A stretch of 64,000 bases of DNA, taken from contig CM072895.1 of NCBI GenBank assembly GCA_037013685.1, positions 16,081,963-16,145,962 on the forward strand. The letters run 5' to 3'. Position 1 is the stretch's first letter. Each line of letters begins with the position of its first letter. The translations under genes and the position numbers were made by a program. Source of the stretch: Acridotheres tristis (Eukaryota; Chordata; Aves; Passeriformes; Sturnidae). Of the stretch, positions 48,721-60,603 are shown one piece after another. Under the pieces are notes generated by a model. That model saw only the letters and a program-made list of their open reading frames with translations, did no database searches and was not told where the DNA came from.

Positions 48721-51299
48721 AAGCATTTGGGAGAAATCCTTTTCAATTTCTCTGAGTACCACTTCTGCTGCTGGTCAGCTCAAATGGGTTTTGTGCATTT
48801 AATGCGGAGCTCAAGTCAAGTTGGTTTAGGTCACACTTAATTAACCAGCACATTGATGGGCCGGGCTGGTACAACACTATGGAAAATGGGTATTCCTGAT
48901 ACTGCCTAACAAGTAAATATTTCATATGCTGTTGGAAACATCAAAACCAAATAAAAATAAGACTTCCTCAGTCCTTGATAAGAATATGTCTGTTTCACAA
49001 AACCACTGACTTTTTAAAAAAGATCCTGTTTTCTATGCATTTCAGTGCCTCACTTACCTTGCTTGTATGTGTAAGGACAACTTAAACAAAGATGATTATA
49101 AATAGTTAAAGACATTTCCATTTGTAACTGCAAACTTTTAAAGCATCTAATTTGGACTTGTCAGTTAAACTACAATAGACAAGAGGCAGCTTTAAATGCA
49201 ATGTACTTTTTAATAAGAACAGAGAAAATGATCAAAGGGAAAATTTCACTTTACTTATTTGTTTTAGGAGAACGGCACCAACATTTTTTTAATATACAGA
49301 AGGTAGAAGAGGGAGAAATACTCACAATGCTAAGTACAGCATGTGGAAAAGAAAATGAAATATATTAGTGAGAATGACAGAAATTTCAGGACAATTTGAG
49401 CAAAGTGTGAAGGGATTTTGAGTCAATACTTGAAGGTTATTTTAATAATAGCTACAGCCTATTCAAATAAAAGCTTAAGAACCCCGTGCCTTTTTCAGCT
49501 ATGAGGATGTTTAGTAGGGCTTAGCAGTTTGCAACCTGCCCCAGCTAAACCTGAAGTCTTTGTGCTCAAGGATTGCAGATCATTTAGATTAGGACTGCCA
49601 TAAAGAAACGTGGGAATCTTACACTCACACCAAGAACAAGAAAACTTTCCTCATTCTGTTTTCTTGGTGGTCACACTGGAATCAAATCTTAAGAAAGTCA
49701 GACATTTCACAGATCTACAGGAAACAGAGACAGTCTTTACTGTATTAGGTCATGATAGCCACTCTTTTGCCAATGCTGGATTGCTCCCCATAGTAAATTC
49801 TGAAGTGCTTCATTCAGTCTAAATTTCAAACAACTCATTTTAGTATGGCTTCCACCATTTCATTCCCAAAGAGAAAGTGTAAAATATTCTTACCCCCTAG
49901 CATCAAGTGTGGCCTTCCTCTTTTCAGATCTAATTTCTACTCTGCCTTGCTACAGCATAGGCAAACTTGTGTTATAATTCCAAGCCTCAGTTTCCCTTGC
50001 TATTGAAAAATTTAAGAGTTTCTGATCAAGAAACTGATCAATTCTTCCTCTTCTGGAGGAATAAAAAGATACAAAATATGCTGTTAGGTCTGTATGGGAA
50101 CAGTAATACTAATCCTTCAGTTCTTTAATACTGGGACGTTCATTTACATTCTCCAGCTAAAGATGTCCTTCCTTACCACTGAATGGGTTTAATCTTTTAA
50201 AGACTTCTCCTGAAGTTCCTCATGTGCTAATGACAGCACTACAATGAAATAAAGTCCTCTGATGTTCTGCACCACAAAGCGTGATTGCAGGATTTCCTCC
50301 TATTCTCACTACAAGTACCAATTGCAAAGGCAAGGACATAGGGCAGATGCAACCTCAGGACCTCAAGCCTTCACCAGTTTATCAGTGCAGTAAAATAAAA
50401 GCTCATGAGTCTACCTCAGATAGACTAGCCAGCCAACTTATTTGTATTTCTTTTTACTCCTTTCTCATATAGAACATTAATAATTTCCATTTCTTAACTT
50501 TTATTAGCGTTATTTTTAGTCCTTCCAAACATTGCTGACTAGCTTTGGATGTAATGGCATCCAATGCAGAAGCATTGCTAAGATGAAGCTCCTCAGAGCT
50601 GTGAGAGGAATTGTGTATCTAGTAAGTGAGGATAATGCTTTTCAGTGTCCTGTACTGTATTTAAGGGGAAGCATTCACTATTTCATTCACCAGCAGAGAG
50701 AAGGGGCTCTTTTCACAGATGAACAGACGAGCAAGCTAGACCTCAGCTATATTGACTTAGTTGTCAATTGCCAGGAAACATGTTTTTCAGAGTATATACC
50801 TTTTACTAGAGAAGAATATCTATTCAAACTCACACTGGGCTTTGTCTCTGCATATCAGCTTGAGCTGTAACTCCACTTTTGCATATAACTTGAGTTCCAT
50901 CTGCACATAGTACCCAAGTTTCAAAGGAGGACCTAATACTTATTAATTTGAAGTCACCCTTTCAGTGAGATGACTTAGGAGGCAGCTTAAAGCAGAGGTG
51001 ATACTCTCAGTCTATTTCCAACGCATCAGTGGCTTCTGAAGGCCATCCAAATTCTACAGGACAATATTTGGTTCAGCTGCTGATGATATGATGGTATACC
51101 ATGAGGGTATGTTTATCACCACCTATGATGGCACCTGCCAACCAGGAGGAGTGTGCTAAAACTACCTACTGATTTCCCTTGCAGCCAGCCATGGGGAAGA
51201 AGTATTTCTAGTTACTGTCATCTGAGTCGGCAGGTTATGACTCAAAGCCTATGTGCATGATTACACACAGAGTTATCTAAACAAAGCAATCAAGGTCTA
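48721..51299. other. Non-coding DNA, one MIR-like scrap
   Basis: A minus-strand GCAAG|GTAAGT donor pattern lies at 49058/49057, preceded on that strand by a weak TTTGTTTAAG acceptor 23 nt away. The 112-codon frame 50532-50870 is not recognised. Confidence 0.5.
49925..50010 (+). mobile_element. Probable MIR SINE fragment
   Basis: The order TTCTACTCTGCC..., a spacer, then AGCCTCAGTTTCCC followed by a T/A-rich end matches the central and 3' part of a MIR element, where a TCTGCCACT block and the CCTCAGTTTCC box are landmarks. The middle (GTGACCTTGGGCAAGTCAC in MIR) is badly eroded here. MIR copies are known in birds but are old and short, which fits. Family comparison was from memory. Confidence 0.4.
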
Positions 51300-51730
51300 G
51301 GCTAGTTCAAAATTACCATTTATTGGTCTATAGAGTAGTATTTATCAAGTGTCACAAAAATATGGAGCACCAAAAAAAGAGTGTAAAGATAGCCATTATT
51401 GTAAAACAGTTACAATTGGCTTCCAAAGTTTGTAATAAACTTTTAAAAGAAGGTGAAATGTATCCTAAATTTTTCATGGTTTATGTTCAATAGACTATAG
51501 GAAATCAGCTCAAAATGACAGTATTAAACTACGAATGTGTGTGTGCATCATTGCAGATAACTACCTGAAAGATGTAAATCAATAATATAACAGATGGGGG
51601 AAAAGAGAGATTGTTTTCATATGCAAATGGAATGACTTAAACTAGTACAAATCAGAAATCAAGACTGTTCAGCAAAAGGTTTTCTGAAGGTTACCAAATT
51701 TATATTTATTAGTGATTTTTCCATCTCATT
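51300..51730. promoter_or_regulatory. Motif-dense stretch, possible enhancer
   Basis: Has ACAATTGGCTTCCAAAG, TTTGTAATAAAC, a canonical octamer ATGCAAAT at 51621-51628, GTAAATCAATAATATAAC, and a short GTGTGTGTGC run. Single-copy and non-coding. Confidence 0.25.
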
Positions 51731-54030
51731 GAAGAGAACATTAAGACTGGAAAAATACAAAAGTGACATCCTCTACATTGCTTCTGCACATAGCAATATT
51801 ATCTTCTTCAGCAATATAATACAGCAACAGCAAAAGGAGACAGAGATAACATATTTATATACAGGCTAAGTCAACTAAATTCAGAAATAATAAACAACAC
51901 AATCTGATTATTAACAAACAGACGGCAACACGAAGCAATTAAAAGCAGAGAGAATGAAACTGTTAAATGCCTCCTCAATCCATTTTAAAATGTTTTCCTT
52001 CCTTTCTGACTTTTTCTAAGTCATTTATGCTTTGATCTCTCTGTATGAGAGTGACCAGAATGGTGATACCAAAAGATTTGGTGACACTGGAAGACACCTT
52101 TCAGGCTAGTTTTATAGGACTCTGACATTCAGGTAAGAAAAAAGCATTTGAGGATCCCATTATATCTATTTGCCAATTTTGAGGTAACTTGCTGATGAGT
52201 TTTCTTACATTGTGTTATATGGATTAATGAAATTAATATGAATTAATGAAAGAACAGTGGTTTACATTTTCACTGAAATATTATCCTATTTTTTGGTATA
52301 ACACAAGAAATCTATACTCAGTATTCTCCAGGTCCCACAGGATAAAACCGTCCAAATTAGGAATGAAGAGAGCTGTTTCCTCCTTTGGAAAATCTAGCAT
52401 TTACCATATCAGATTAATCAGAAATACCTGGACATAAGAAAGTCTTCCCACCAGTACCACCATTTTCCACAGACTGAATATTTGTAGAACATCACAGATG
52501 TAGTTTCCTGTTCTCTAGATACATCTGGTAATGTCATCAGGCACAGTCATTGGGGTGGGTCTCCCCATTTTCTTTGGCCCAAGTTTTGACCTCCCATAAA
52601 AAGAGGTATTAAAAGCCAGCAGGCACCAGTTTAGTTCCTTGCTTTTCCATAAGCAATAGGGCTAATGGCAAACAGTCAAAATATTCCCTTAGAAGCTTGA
52701 AGTTGCATTAATATGAGCTTGGGACTTTACCAGGTCTTTGAATGAAGAATTTAGACTTTTCTACTGTAACACTACACATACGAATGTTCTGAAGCTTTCA
52801 TTACCTGCAGGCTTTTTTAAAAACAGAAGAATGTTTGATTTGGATGATTGCATTAAAATAGGGGATATTAATGGATTATACCCACAGCCTCAATAGTAAT
52901 TGCCAGTTATCTACAAGTAACTAGTTCTATATGAAGGCCAAAGTTATCAAAGCAAACCACAAACAATAATTCACAAGCATAAAACATGTGCTCTCTGTTT
53001 GTCTTTCTAGGTTAGTGCTAGTCCAATCTAGGCAGAAACATCATTATTTCTCAGATAAGATGGCAGCAGTTAGAATTCAGAAACTCAGCTTTATTTACAA
53101 GTGAATGTAAAGTTTTGGAGAAATGGTGGCATGGCCACCTTAGAGACATATACATATTTATACCCAGACCTAAAATGAGTGCAATTGAAAAACAGCAAGA
53201 GAAAAAATATACTGGAACTTCCTTGGCCCTATTGTACAGGCAAACAAAGGGCTTCAGATTTTCTTTCAAGAGCCCATCACCCCCAAACCCAAGCAACAGT
53301 ATATGCCCATATGCGTGCAGGTAGAAACACAAAATTTACATTATTGTTTTGTTGTATAGTGCTAAAATTAGACTGCAAAGTGAAAGAAAAACAAAATATT
53401 AAACAAAAAAAATTAAATGTAAGAAAAAAGTTCATCTGAATTCTTTATGGGCTGAAGCATCATAACGCAAATTGCTGTTCCAAAGTGCTACCTAATAATC
53501 AACAACATGATAGTTGATAGATACTAACAAACATAAAAAGTGCACCTGAATAGAACAGATCAGTTCTGAAGTGTGAAGAAAGTTAACTAAATGAATATCT
53601 AGAGAAGGCTCCTGTTTATGCATAGTTTAAGGTATATTAATCTCACTTGAAAACGTTTGCAAATAGCTAACAGGGCAGATATGCCCCCACAGGAGCATTT
53701 GTGTCTGAGTGTTGTAACTACAGATGAAGTCTGTTCACAACAAAATACTGCAACTTGTATTAACTGTGACTGGACACATGCATATCGGGATCTGATGTCT
53801 AATGCTACTGCAAACGCAAATTTGTAAAGTCTGCCAAAACACCTTTACCATGCATTTGCACATAGTCTACTAATTGCTCTACCAACATCTATGCAAACAG
53901 TTATAAAACTGAAGCTGCTGAGCTGGGAAAAAAGTATATGATGCACCAGCCACCCTGACTGGAATCGAATCTATCCACAACAGTTATGCAATAAGAAACA
54001 GTTTCTCAGACTTTTATTCAATGCAGTTTG

Positions 54031-54042
54031 AAAAAAAAAAAA
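54031..54042 (+). repeat. Poly(A) run of 12
   Basis: Twelve consecutive A residues inside AT-rich single-copy DNA. No retroposed gene or LINE body is recognisable upstream, so it is not evidently a retrotransposition tail. Confidence 0.8.
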
Positions 54043-54716
54043 TCTGCTTTTCCCTTCTAGGTGATTTTTCATATTTTTTTATTTTCTATTTTATAGTAGC
54101 TATGAATAGTATAGATGAGAAAATGCCTGTATCAACACAGAAAATCATTCTGGATGGGAATATTCAAATGCATAGTATATTTACTTTCAGAGTAGTTGTA
54201 GCTCGAGTACTTTGGACATCTTCAAAAACAAACAGTTACATCTCTAGACTGAAGTCTCACATAGAGTCAAATTCATAGTGTAAGAAACAGAATAGAATAA
54301 GAGCAACACCTCTTATGATTTGCTCACTGTTGTTTCCAGAACTTTGCAAAAATGTAGTTTTTCTTCTTTGGGAAGCTGACCCTTTGAAAAAAGTAGCAGA
54401 AGTAAGGGCTATGTTATTTACTTTGATGTTTTGAATTTTCTACGTCAACATTCACTCTGACAAAGAGCCAAGGGAGCCAAAGAGCAGGTGGGACAGTGCA
54501 GGAATGTGCTAATAGATGCAAAAATAAAAGCTCAACTAGGTGGAAAAACCAACACATTATCTAATCAGAGCAGTTCTGAGAACTGAGATGCTGAAAGTAA
54601 ACAACAAAAGACTGGGTATCAGGAAAGAGCTCCTGGAAGAGTAGGAATGTAATAGAAATGTCTCCTTCAAGAGAAGAAGGGCATAATAGTCACTCCCACA
54701 AAGTTTATGCTTTCAT

Positions 54717-54741
54717 AACAGGATCCTGTCAGGATCCTGTT
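54717..54741. repeat. 11-bp hairpin built from two BamHI palindromes
   Basis: AACAGGATCCT (54717-54727), a 3-nt spacer GTC, then AGGATCCTGTT (54731-54741) forms a perfect stem. Each arm is itself part of a palindrome: ACAGGATCCTGT (54718-54729) and CAGGATCCTG (54730-54739). It also reads as a tandem repeat of an 11-nt unit. Confidence 0.9.
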
Positions 54742-57479
54742 TTCAGATAGGATGAGAGAGCAGAAATCAAGTTTTAAATATGCAGTGGTATAAATTTGGA
54801 AGAAACAACAAATTATGAAGAGCAACATCATGAGATGTGGAAGCCATTTGATCTTTTTAAAATCCAAGTTAATAAATATTAAATGCAATTTGAAGTATTA
54901 ACCCATGAAGGAAAAAAAGCCTACAAAGTGATAAAATACTGTAGTCTGCTGATCAAGGAAAGATTACTTTCAAAATTTATTATATTGAAATCTTTGCTGG
55001 TAAAAAGAGAATGTTATTTGACAGATGGAAAGCAGACAGGCATTCTCATGTGAATTTAGCAGTCTCCAACCACATGGATATGGCTAGGGTATAACAATTT
55101 AAATCCCATTTTATTTTAGATATGAAATGGGATCACTGTGTTTCTCAGGTGTCGAGGTTTCTACTATCTGAGCCAAACTCAACTTCATGGATGGTGAAAC
55201 AATTTTTAAAAGGATTTTAGACTTCAGAATAGCTGTTACTAAAGGGCTATTCACATGAGCTTTGAGTCACATTTCATCTGTACAGAAGGCTTCAAAAAGT
55301 ATTAGTCCACACACAGGGAACAGACACCAACATCCCTACTGGGCGACCACACACTCAATAGTTTCTCCATCCCTAAGAGTATCACTGGAATTCACAGCTA
55401 TTACCATCATTATGACAACTTTCCACATTATGTTTTTCTGGTTTGAGTGCCATTTAATCATCTGCAGAGTAGGCAGGGTTTGTTTATTCTAGACAAAAAT
55501 CTATAAATAAAGTCTATTTTTATTAGAATGGAAAAAATAATTTAAAAAAAAGCACAAAAATTCAACACCAATCATACAAAGCTAATATAGAGAGGAGAAA
55601 AAGCAAATAGTCTACCAAAATGTTAAACAAATTAGGCCAAAATGAGTCACCAGCAATATCTTCAGATGCGTCATAACAGCATTTAGCTATAACAGAGGGT
55701 AAAAACTGCTCTCTGAAGTCCTTCCACACTTTTTGTTTAGTCCAGCCAAAGATAACCATGGTCAAGAATTGAAATTCTTCTCATCTCAAAGGACAAGTAT
55801 CTTGCAATACACTATTGTGTAGCCTTTAGGGAAAGCAATGTTTCAAGCAGGCAACGTTCTTTTCTACAACACTCTCCTAAACTGCCCAGAAACTTTTTGA
55901 AGGTAAGCTGAAGGAAAATTACTTTGTTTATCAACACAGATTCTCCCCTTTCTTTTCCACACCACCATCTTCAGCATGCTTTTGCCATTGTGGTATAGTA
56001 CCTCAGGACTGCTGTTTATCCAAAGATTCTTCCAGATGTAAAAACTGGGAATCAAGTGGGGAAGAAAAGGGAAGAGGGAAAAATCTCAGGCTCATGGCTT
56101 ACGTCCATATGCTTTTTTTCCCCCCATTCCTGCTGCCTTCTGCCAAATAAAAATATATTCAGAGTCTGCTATTGTATTGAAATGTCTCAGGCAGTTCATC
56201 AGTCTATCACAGCTAATACTAGTTTTAGTCATTAAACAAAAGGTGAATACTTTTCTCTGGCTCTTATTGTATATACAAATCTCTCCTTAAAATTGCCTCA
56301 AAATTCACTTGCAAGTACTTCAGCTGACATTAACATGATCTAGAGAAGTCAGTTCCTGTAGTATATGTAGGTGCTACTACTCTTTTCTTAAAAAGCAGAG
56401 GTTGTTTATATTGAGTGTCATTCATTCACTTTCATCTTCACCCCCTCAGAAGAAAGTGCCAAGATTCCACTTTCAAAAGGATCAGACCTTTGACCAATCT
56501 GGTTTACCCCACAGCTGAGAAAGGTTCAAAAGAGCAATAGAGGAAGTCTGACCTACTCTTGTTCTGTGAAACAGACTGGAAATGCAAACTATTAAGAAGA
56601 AGCATGGCTTTACTACTGAGCACACAAAGGACAATAATAAAGAATGCAATGAATGAAGTGTTTCCCAGACCCTCACCTCTTAAACCTGCAACATTGCAAA
56701 TAATGATGATCTACAGACTTTTCTCAATTTTAAATACATAATGATGCTTTAGTTTGGGGTAAAAATATTCAAGATACAAAGTGTAAAATCATGGAGCAGA
56801 AAAAGGAAACAATATCTTGAATAGTAAACAGAAGAGAAACAATGTAATCAGGGTGAAGTTGGAAGCCCGTGGACTGTGGTCATTGGTTGTGAGGTAGTTG
56901 GAATTGAGAAAGATTGCTGAGGAGAGTAGTGTAAAAAAGGGGTGTTGAATGACTTAACCACTTATTTCCTTGTTCTTTGTGTTGGCATACAGGAAGTCCA
57001 GCAATCTTAACCAGAAGCTGATAAAATCTGAGTGTGTGGCTAGGCAGACAGGGAAGTAGAGGAGTAAAAGAGCATAAATAACATTGGCTGAGAAACTAGA
57101 ACAGCTTTGTTTCATACGTCACAAAGTAGAGAGAGAAGTACTATGCAACAATACAACACAGAGCTTAATAAAAGTGAAAAAATAAATTGAAGACTTCTGT
57201 GACTTGACTTTAGCTCAATAGGAGACAGTAGCACTTGCAAACTTATTTAAATGATGTTCAAGATACCTCGTATATGACTATATGGAAAACAGGTAGCAGA
57301 CTGTGTTTTATAATAATCCATCTACAACAAACCATCCAAGCACATTCAAATCATCACTGTATAGTCACATTGAGAATGGCTCCAAGAGCTCTTTTGTTTT
57401 GTTTTTTAAGTGGCAAGGTTCCTAGTGTTTCCTTATAACAAGTTCTTTGTCACAATATCCTAAACTAGTACAAGGTAAA

Positions 57480-57605
57480 TAATTTGTGATTTTCATCTAA
57501 AATTGCAAAGCATATTCCAGTGAATCATATATAGCATTTGCATGGTTCATGAATTACTGAAAAGAACTACTATGCAATGCTTAGGAAACCAGGCTTAGAC
57601 AGTGC
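57480..57605. promoter_or_regulatory. Short motif-dense stretch with octamer
   Basis: TTGCAAAGCATATTCC and an octamer ATTTGCAT at 57536-57543, followed by GGTTCATGAATTACTG. Small and unsupported by anything but motif content. Confidence 0.2.
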
Positions 57606-59838
57606 TGCAGTATCAGCTCTTGGTTTTTCTGCTCAATTCTGCCTCATTGCTACACTCAGAACAATTACTGCCCTGAATGCTCTAATTTGATACTCTGCTG
57701 GTCTGAAGTGATCAACGTCTGAGTGATCTTTGCTTGGTTGTCTGACCAAAAAAAAAATAGGAAAGGCAAGTATGGCAATGGAAAAATCCAGTTTTTATTG
57801 ACTGGAAATGTTTGCAAAAACAGAAAGATAGAGTGAAGGTATCCACACTGCCAATGTCTAACAAAGGAGGACAGGCAAATGCCCTATGTCATCAGTAAAT
57901 GGACAGGCTGTTCTTAAGGTTCACTTACAGGAATAAAATTTTCCTCTGTGAACAATTTGGAAATGTTTTGCCTTGTAATTATTGCCCCCAGTTTTTCATA
58001 TTTTGGTTCACTTGTTTTTGTTGGGGTTTTTTTTAAGTTTCCCAACTTGACCTTGCAATTGCAGACCTAAAGAAAAACTGCTGTTAGTTCTTGCTTCCTG
58101 TGAATTGGACCACACAGCTGGATCTTCTCTTTGTTTAAAAGCAAAGGTCTAGGTTCTGGAAGATGCTGAGTGCTCTCAGCTTGTTAACTTCATAGATCAG
58201 AAAATCACTTGACAGCGGTACAGATGCAATTATTTTTTGATTACTTGGTCTGCCGTCTCTCTGTCTCTCTCAAGCAGACTTTTCTCCTCCTAGACTGTTC
58301 TACCCACCTCACTATCTCTGTACAACCTGTTCTTGCTTTTCTCTTCTGAACTACACATGCATATAATGGAACAGCCCCCAGATTCCTTCCTTCCCAGGAT
58401 GTCTGGGAAACAACCCAACCTTACAAATTCCCCCATTTTCTTCACACAGATCCCACAGTCTTTATAACCAACAAGCATGAAAGACAGCAAGGTAGCTACT
58501 AAGAGTGTCCAAGAGACACTTCTAGCCAGTATATGGCCAGAAACTGGACACTTCTCTGTATCACTTTTGGTTTTGTCCTGTAACACATCAGCAGAGCTTC
58601 CTCAGAAACTGTATGCATTAGGAAAATGCCTTCTTTTTAAGGCTGGACTCATATTTCTAAAGCATTGTAAATTTTCATACCACATTTCAAACTGTAAAAT
58701 AATTTTAAAAATCTGTATTCCAGTCAAGAATTTGCTAATTCAAATTTACCATTAGACAAGTGACACATCAAGAGCTTAATGAAAAAGTGTTGGGGTAAGA
58801 GTTCGGTTAAAGACAGAATTTCAAAAGGTACATTTCAAAGATATAATGCAATTATAATTAACCTACCTTTAGATTTGTGCAGCTGAACACAAATTTTAAA
58901 AAGAACTGTGCCAGTCTGCTATAGTAGCTTGTTCCAGACTCCCCTATCTCAGTGATATAGTGTGTATGAATTATATATATTATTAACTAAAATCTAAAGG
59001 TATAATAGCAACAAAACCAACCCCTCCATACAAGTTGAGAACTGTCTTTCAGCCAGTATACATGATTGTCTACATAAATTAATTAAATGAATAGAATACA
59101 ATTAATATTTTTTCTTCATCTATCTTCATTTTCTAAGCAACTCAGTTAAATAAAAGAAGAAGTGCTGTTTCTTTTTCACTGCTGTTAGTTTCACATGTGA
59201 AACAAAGACATACCAACCTTAAGCCTTTTGATAAATATGATACCGTGGTAACTGCAGCATTCACTTTGTGGCCCATTTCTCCAAGTTCCTGTCAGCCAGA
59301 TGTCACTTGCAATGCAAACACTAGAAAAACATGAAATAATAATTTCATACATCATCTATGCGAGCACGATCCAGTCAAACATTCAATACAAATTCAAACT
59401 GCTACTACACATAAAGCAAATATCATCCAAATAATATTTAGAATGATTGAAAGGCTTTTGATTTGGAAGTGTATTCTCTTAAGCTAAGTGGTCCCCAAGA
59501 CCATCCAGAAAATTCAATTGTTTCATTTTAAAATGTTTTCTGCCCAAAATTATATCAAATCCTAATGTCTCAGTAGAAACACATGGGATTGGATTGCTGA
59601 CTGGGCGCCCGATGTCAAAGAGGAATCTAATTTTCCAATGGCATTTCCTCATACTGTCTCACCAAAACACAAAATTGATAAAATTTTAATGGATAATTTT
59701 CAGAGCAGGACATTAGCCATCATGCTGGGAAATAGTGCAGGAGAACACCACGTAGCATCAGAAAGGCAATGTATCAGAAGACAGTTTAAATAAATATTAA
59801 TAAAGCACATGCCTTACATTTTATATTTTCTCTTGCAG

Positions 59839-59858
59839 CTAGAAACAGAATTCAGAAG
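59839..59858 (+). other. Candidate 20-nt microexon
   Basis: The segment follows the pyrimidine-rich TTATATTTTCTCTTGCAG (59821-59838) and ends in AGAAG before GTAAGT (59859-59864), the only AG|GTAAGT in sense orientation that I found in the window. In one frame it reads LETEFR plus two bases of the next codon. Its length is not a multiple of three, so inclusion would shift frame. A second acceptor-like tract ends at 59904 (CTTCTTTTCCAG). Confidence 0.22.
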
Positions 59859-60018
59859 GTAAGTTTTGCAATAACAGGCACATCTCTCTTCCCTTCTTTT
59901 CCAGGGCATTTTTTACAAGTGATGTCCTTAAAATATGGGTGTGATATATTACTTAAAAGGGCACAGTGCTCATCTTTTACTGGGATGACACAGTCACAGT
60001 CAACACAGTCCTCTTCTC

Positions 60019-60058
60019 ATTGACATCAATTGTGAAAGTCATATTGACTTCAATGACT
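60019..60058 (+). repeat. Possible core of palindromic amniote repeat
   Basis: Two related words, CATTGACATCAATTG and TATTGACTTCAATGAC, flank GAAAGTC. This is reminiscent of the CCATTGACTTCAATGG core that recurs in palindromic sauropsid repeats. A GGGCTAAATCCTACTCC word at about 60218-60234 could be an outer arm. Evidence is limited to these words. Confidence 0.3.
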
Positions 60059-60562
60059 ACATCACTAACCACTCCATATAACAAAAATGTTTTTGTTAAG
60101 TAACTCTACAGAAAAAATTGCAATGCTGGAATAAATGAAACGTCACCCTTCTGGATCTCCTGATGGGGCAAGGTACTGCAAGCACTTAACACCAAAAGCC
60201 ATGACAAGATGAAAAGGGCTAAATCCTACTCCTGATGACAAATAAGTTATACTAGGGAGAAAGGTACTAATTAACTGTATTAGGTTATCACTCAGTAACA
60301 ATGTAAAATATGTGTATGGAAATGTGCTATTTAAAATGTGTCCTTCTCTGAATAATTTTCCTTTTGATTAAGTTAGGTCATTAATCATTTAAATTTGAAA
60401 CTTATTTAGAAAATACAAGTGGACAGGTGAAAAAATGTGAAATAAGATTTTACTAACCTTTGCAATTTATTTTGAATTTATAATCAAAGTGTAACAGTGG
60501 AATATATGGTGAACTAGATTGTCTCAGCTTTTCAGCACCCATTTCTTGTCTTTTATTACAAG

Positions 60563-60603
60563 CTTGGTTTTGAAATCTGTAAATATATATTCAGGGTATT
60601 CAG
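60563..60603 (+). other. Candidate 41-nt exon downstream of the microexon
   Basis: CCCATTTCTTGTCTTTTATTACAAG precedes it as a plausible acceptor (not more than a pattern), and TTCAG|GTGAGT ends it as a strong donor. It is open in at least one frame. It lies 704 nt beyond 59858. If both segments are used, the combined reading frame LETEFR...LVLKSVNIYSGYS stays open. This is weak evidence, because short segments are often open by chance. Confidence 0.15.

Larger units (their letters stand above)
51731..57479. other. Non-coding single-copy DNA
   Basis: A donor-like ACATTCAG|GTAAGA at 52132/52133 follows a TGACTTTTTCTAAG acceptor-like tract, but all frames of the enclosed 112 nt contain stops. 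The BamHI hairpin (54717-54741), the A12 run and an A-rich patch at 53385-53430 are the other features. Confidence 0.55.

Noticed and set aside
52021..52132. Exon-like segment between a TTTTTCTAAG acceptor and an ATTCAG|GTAAGA donor
   Set aside because: All three frames contain stops and the acceptor is mediocre.
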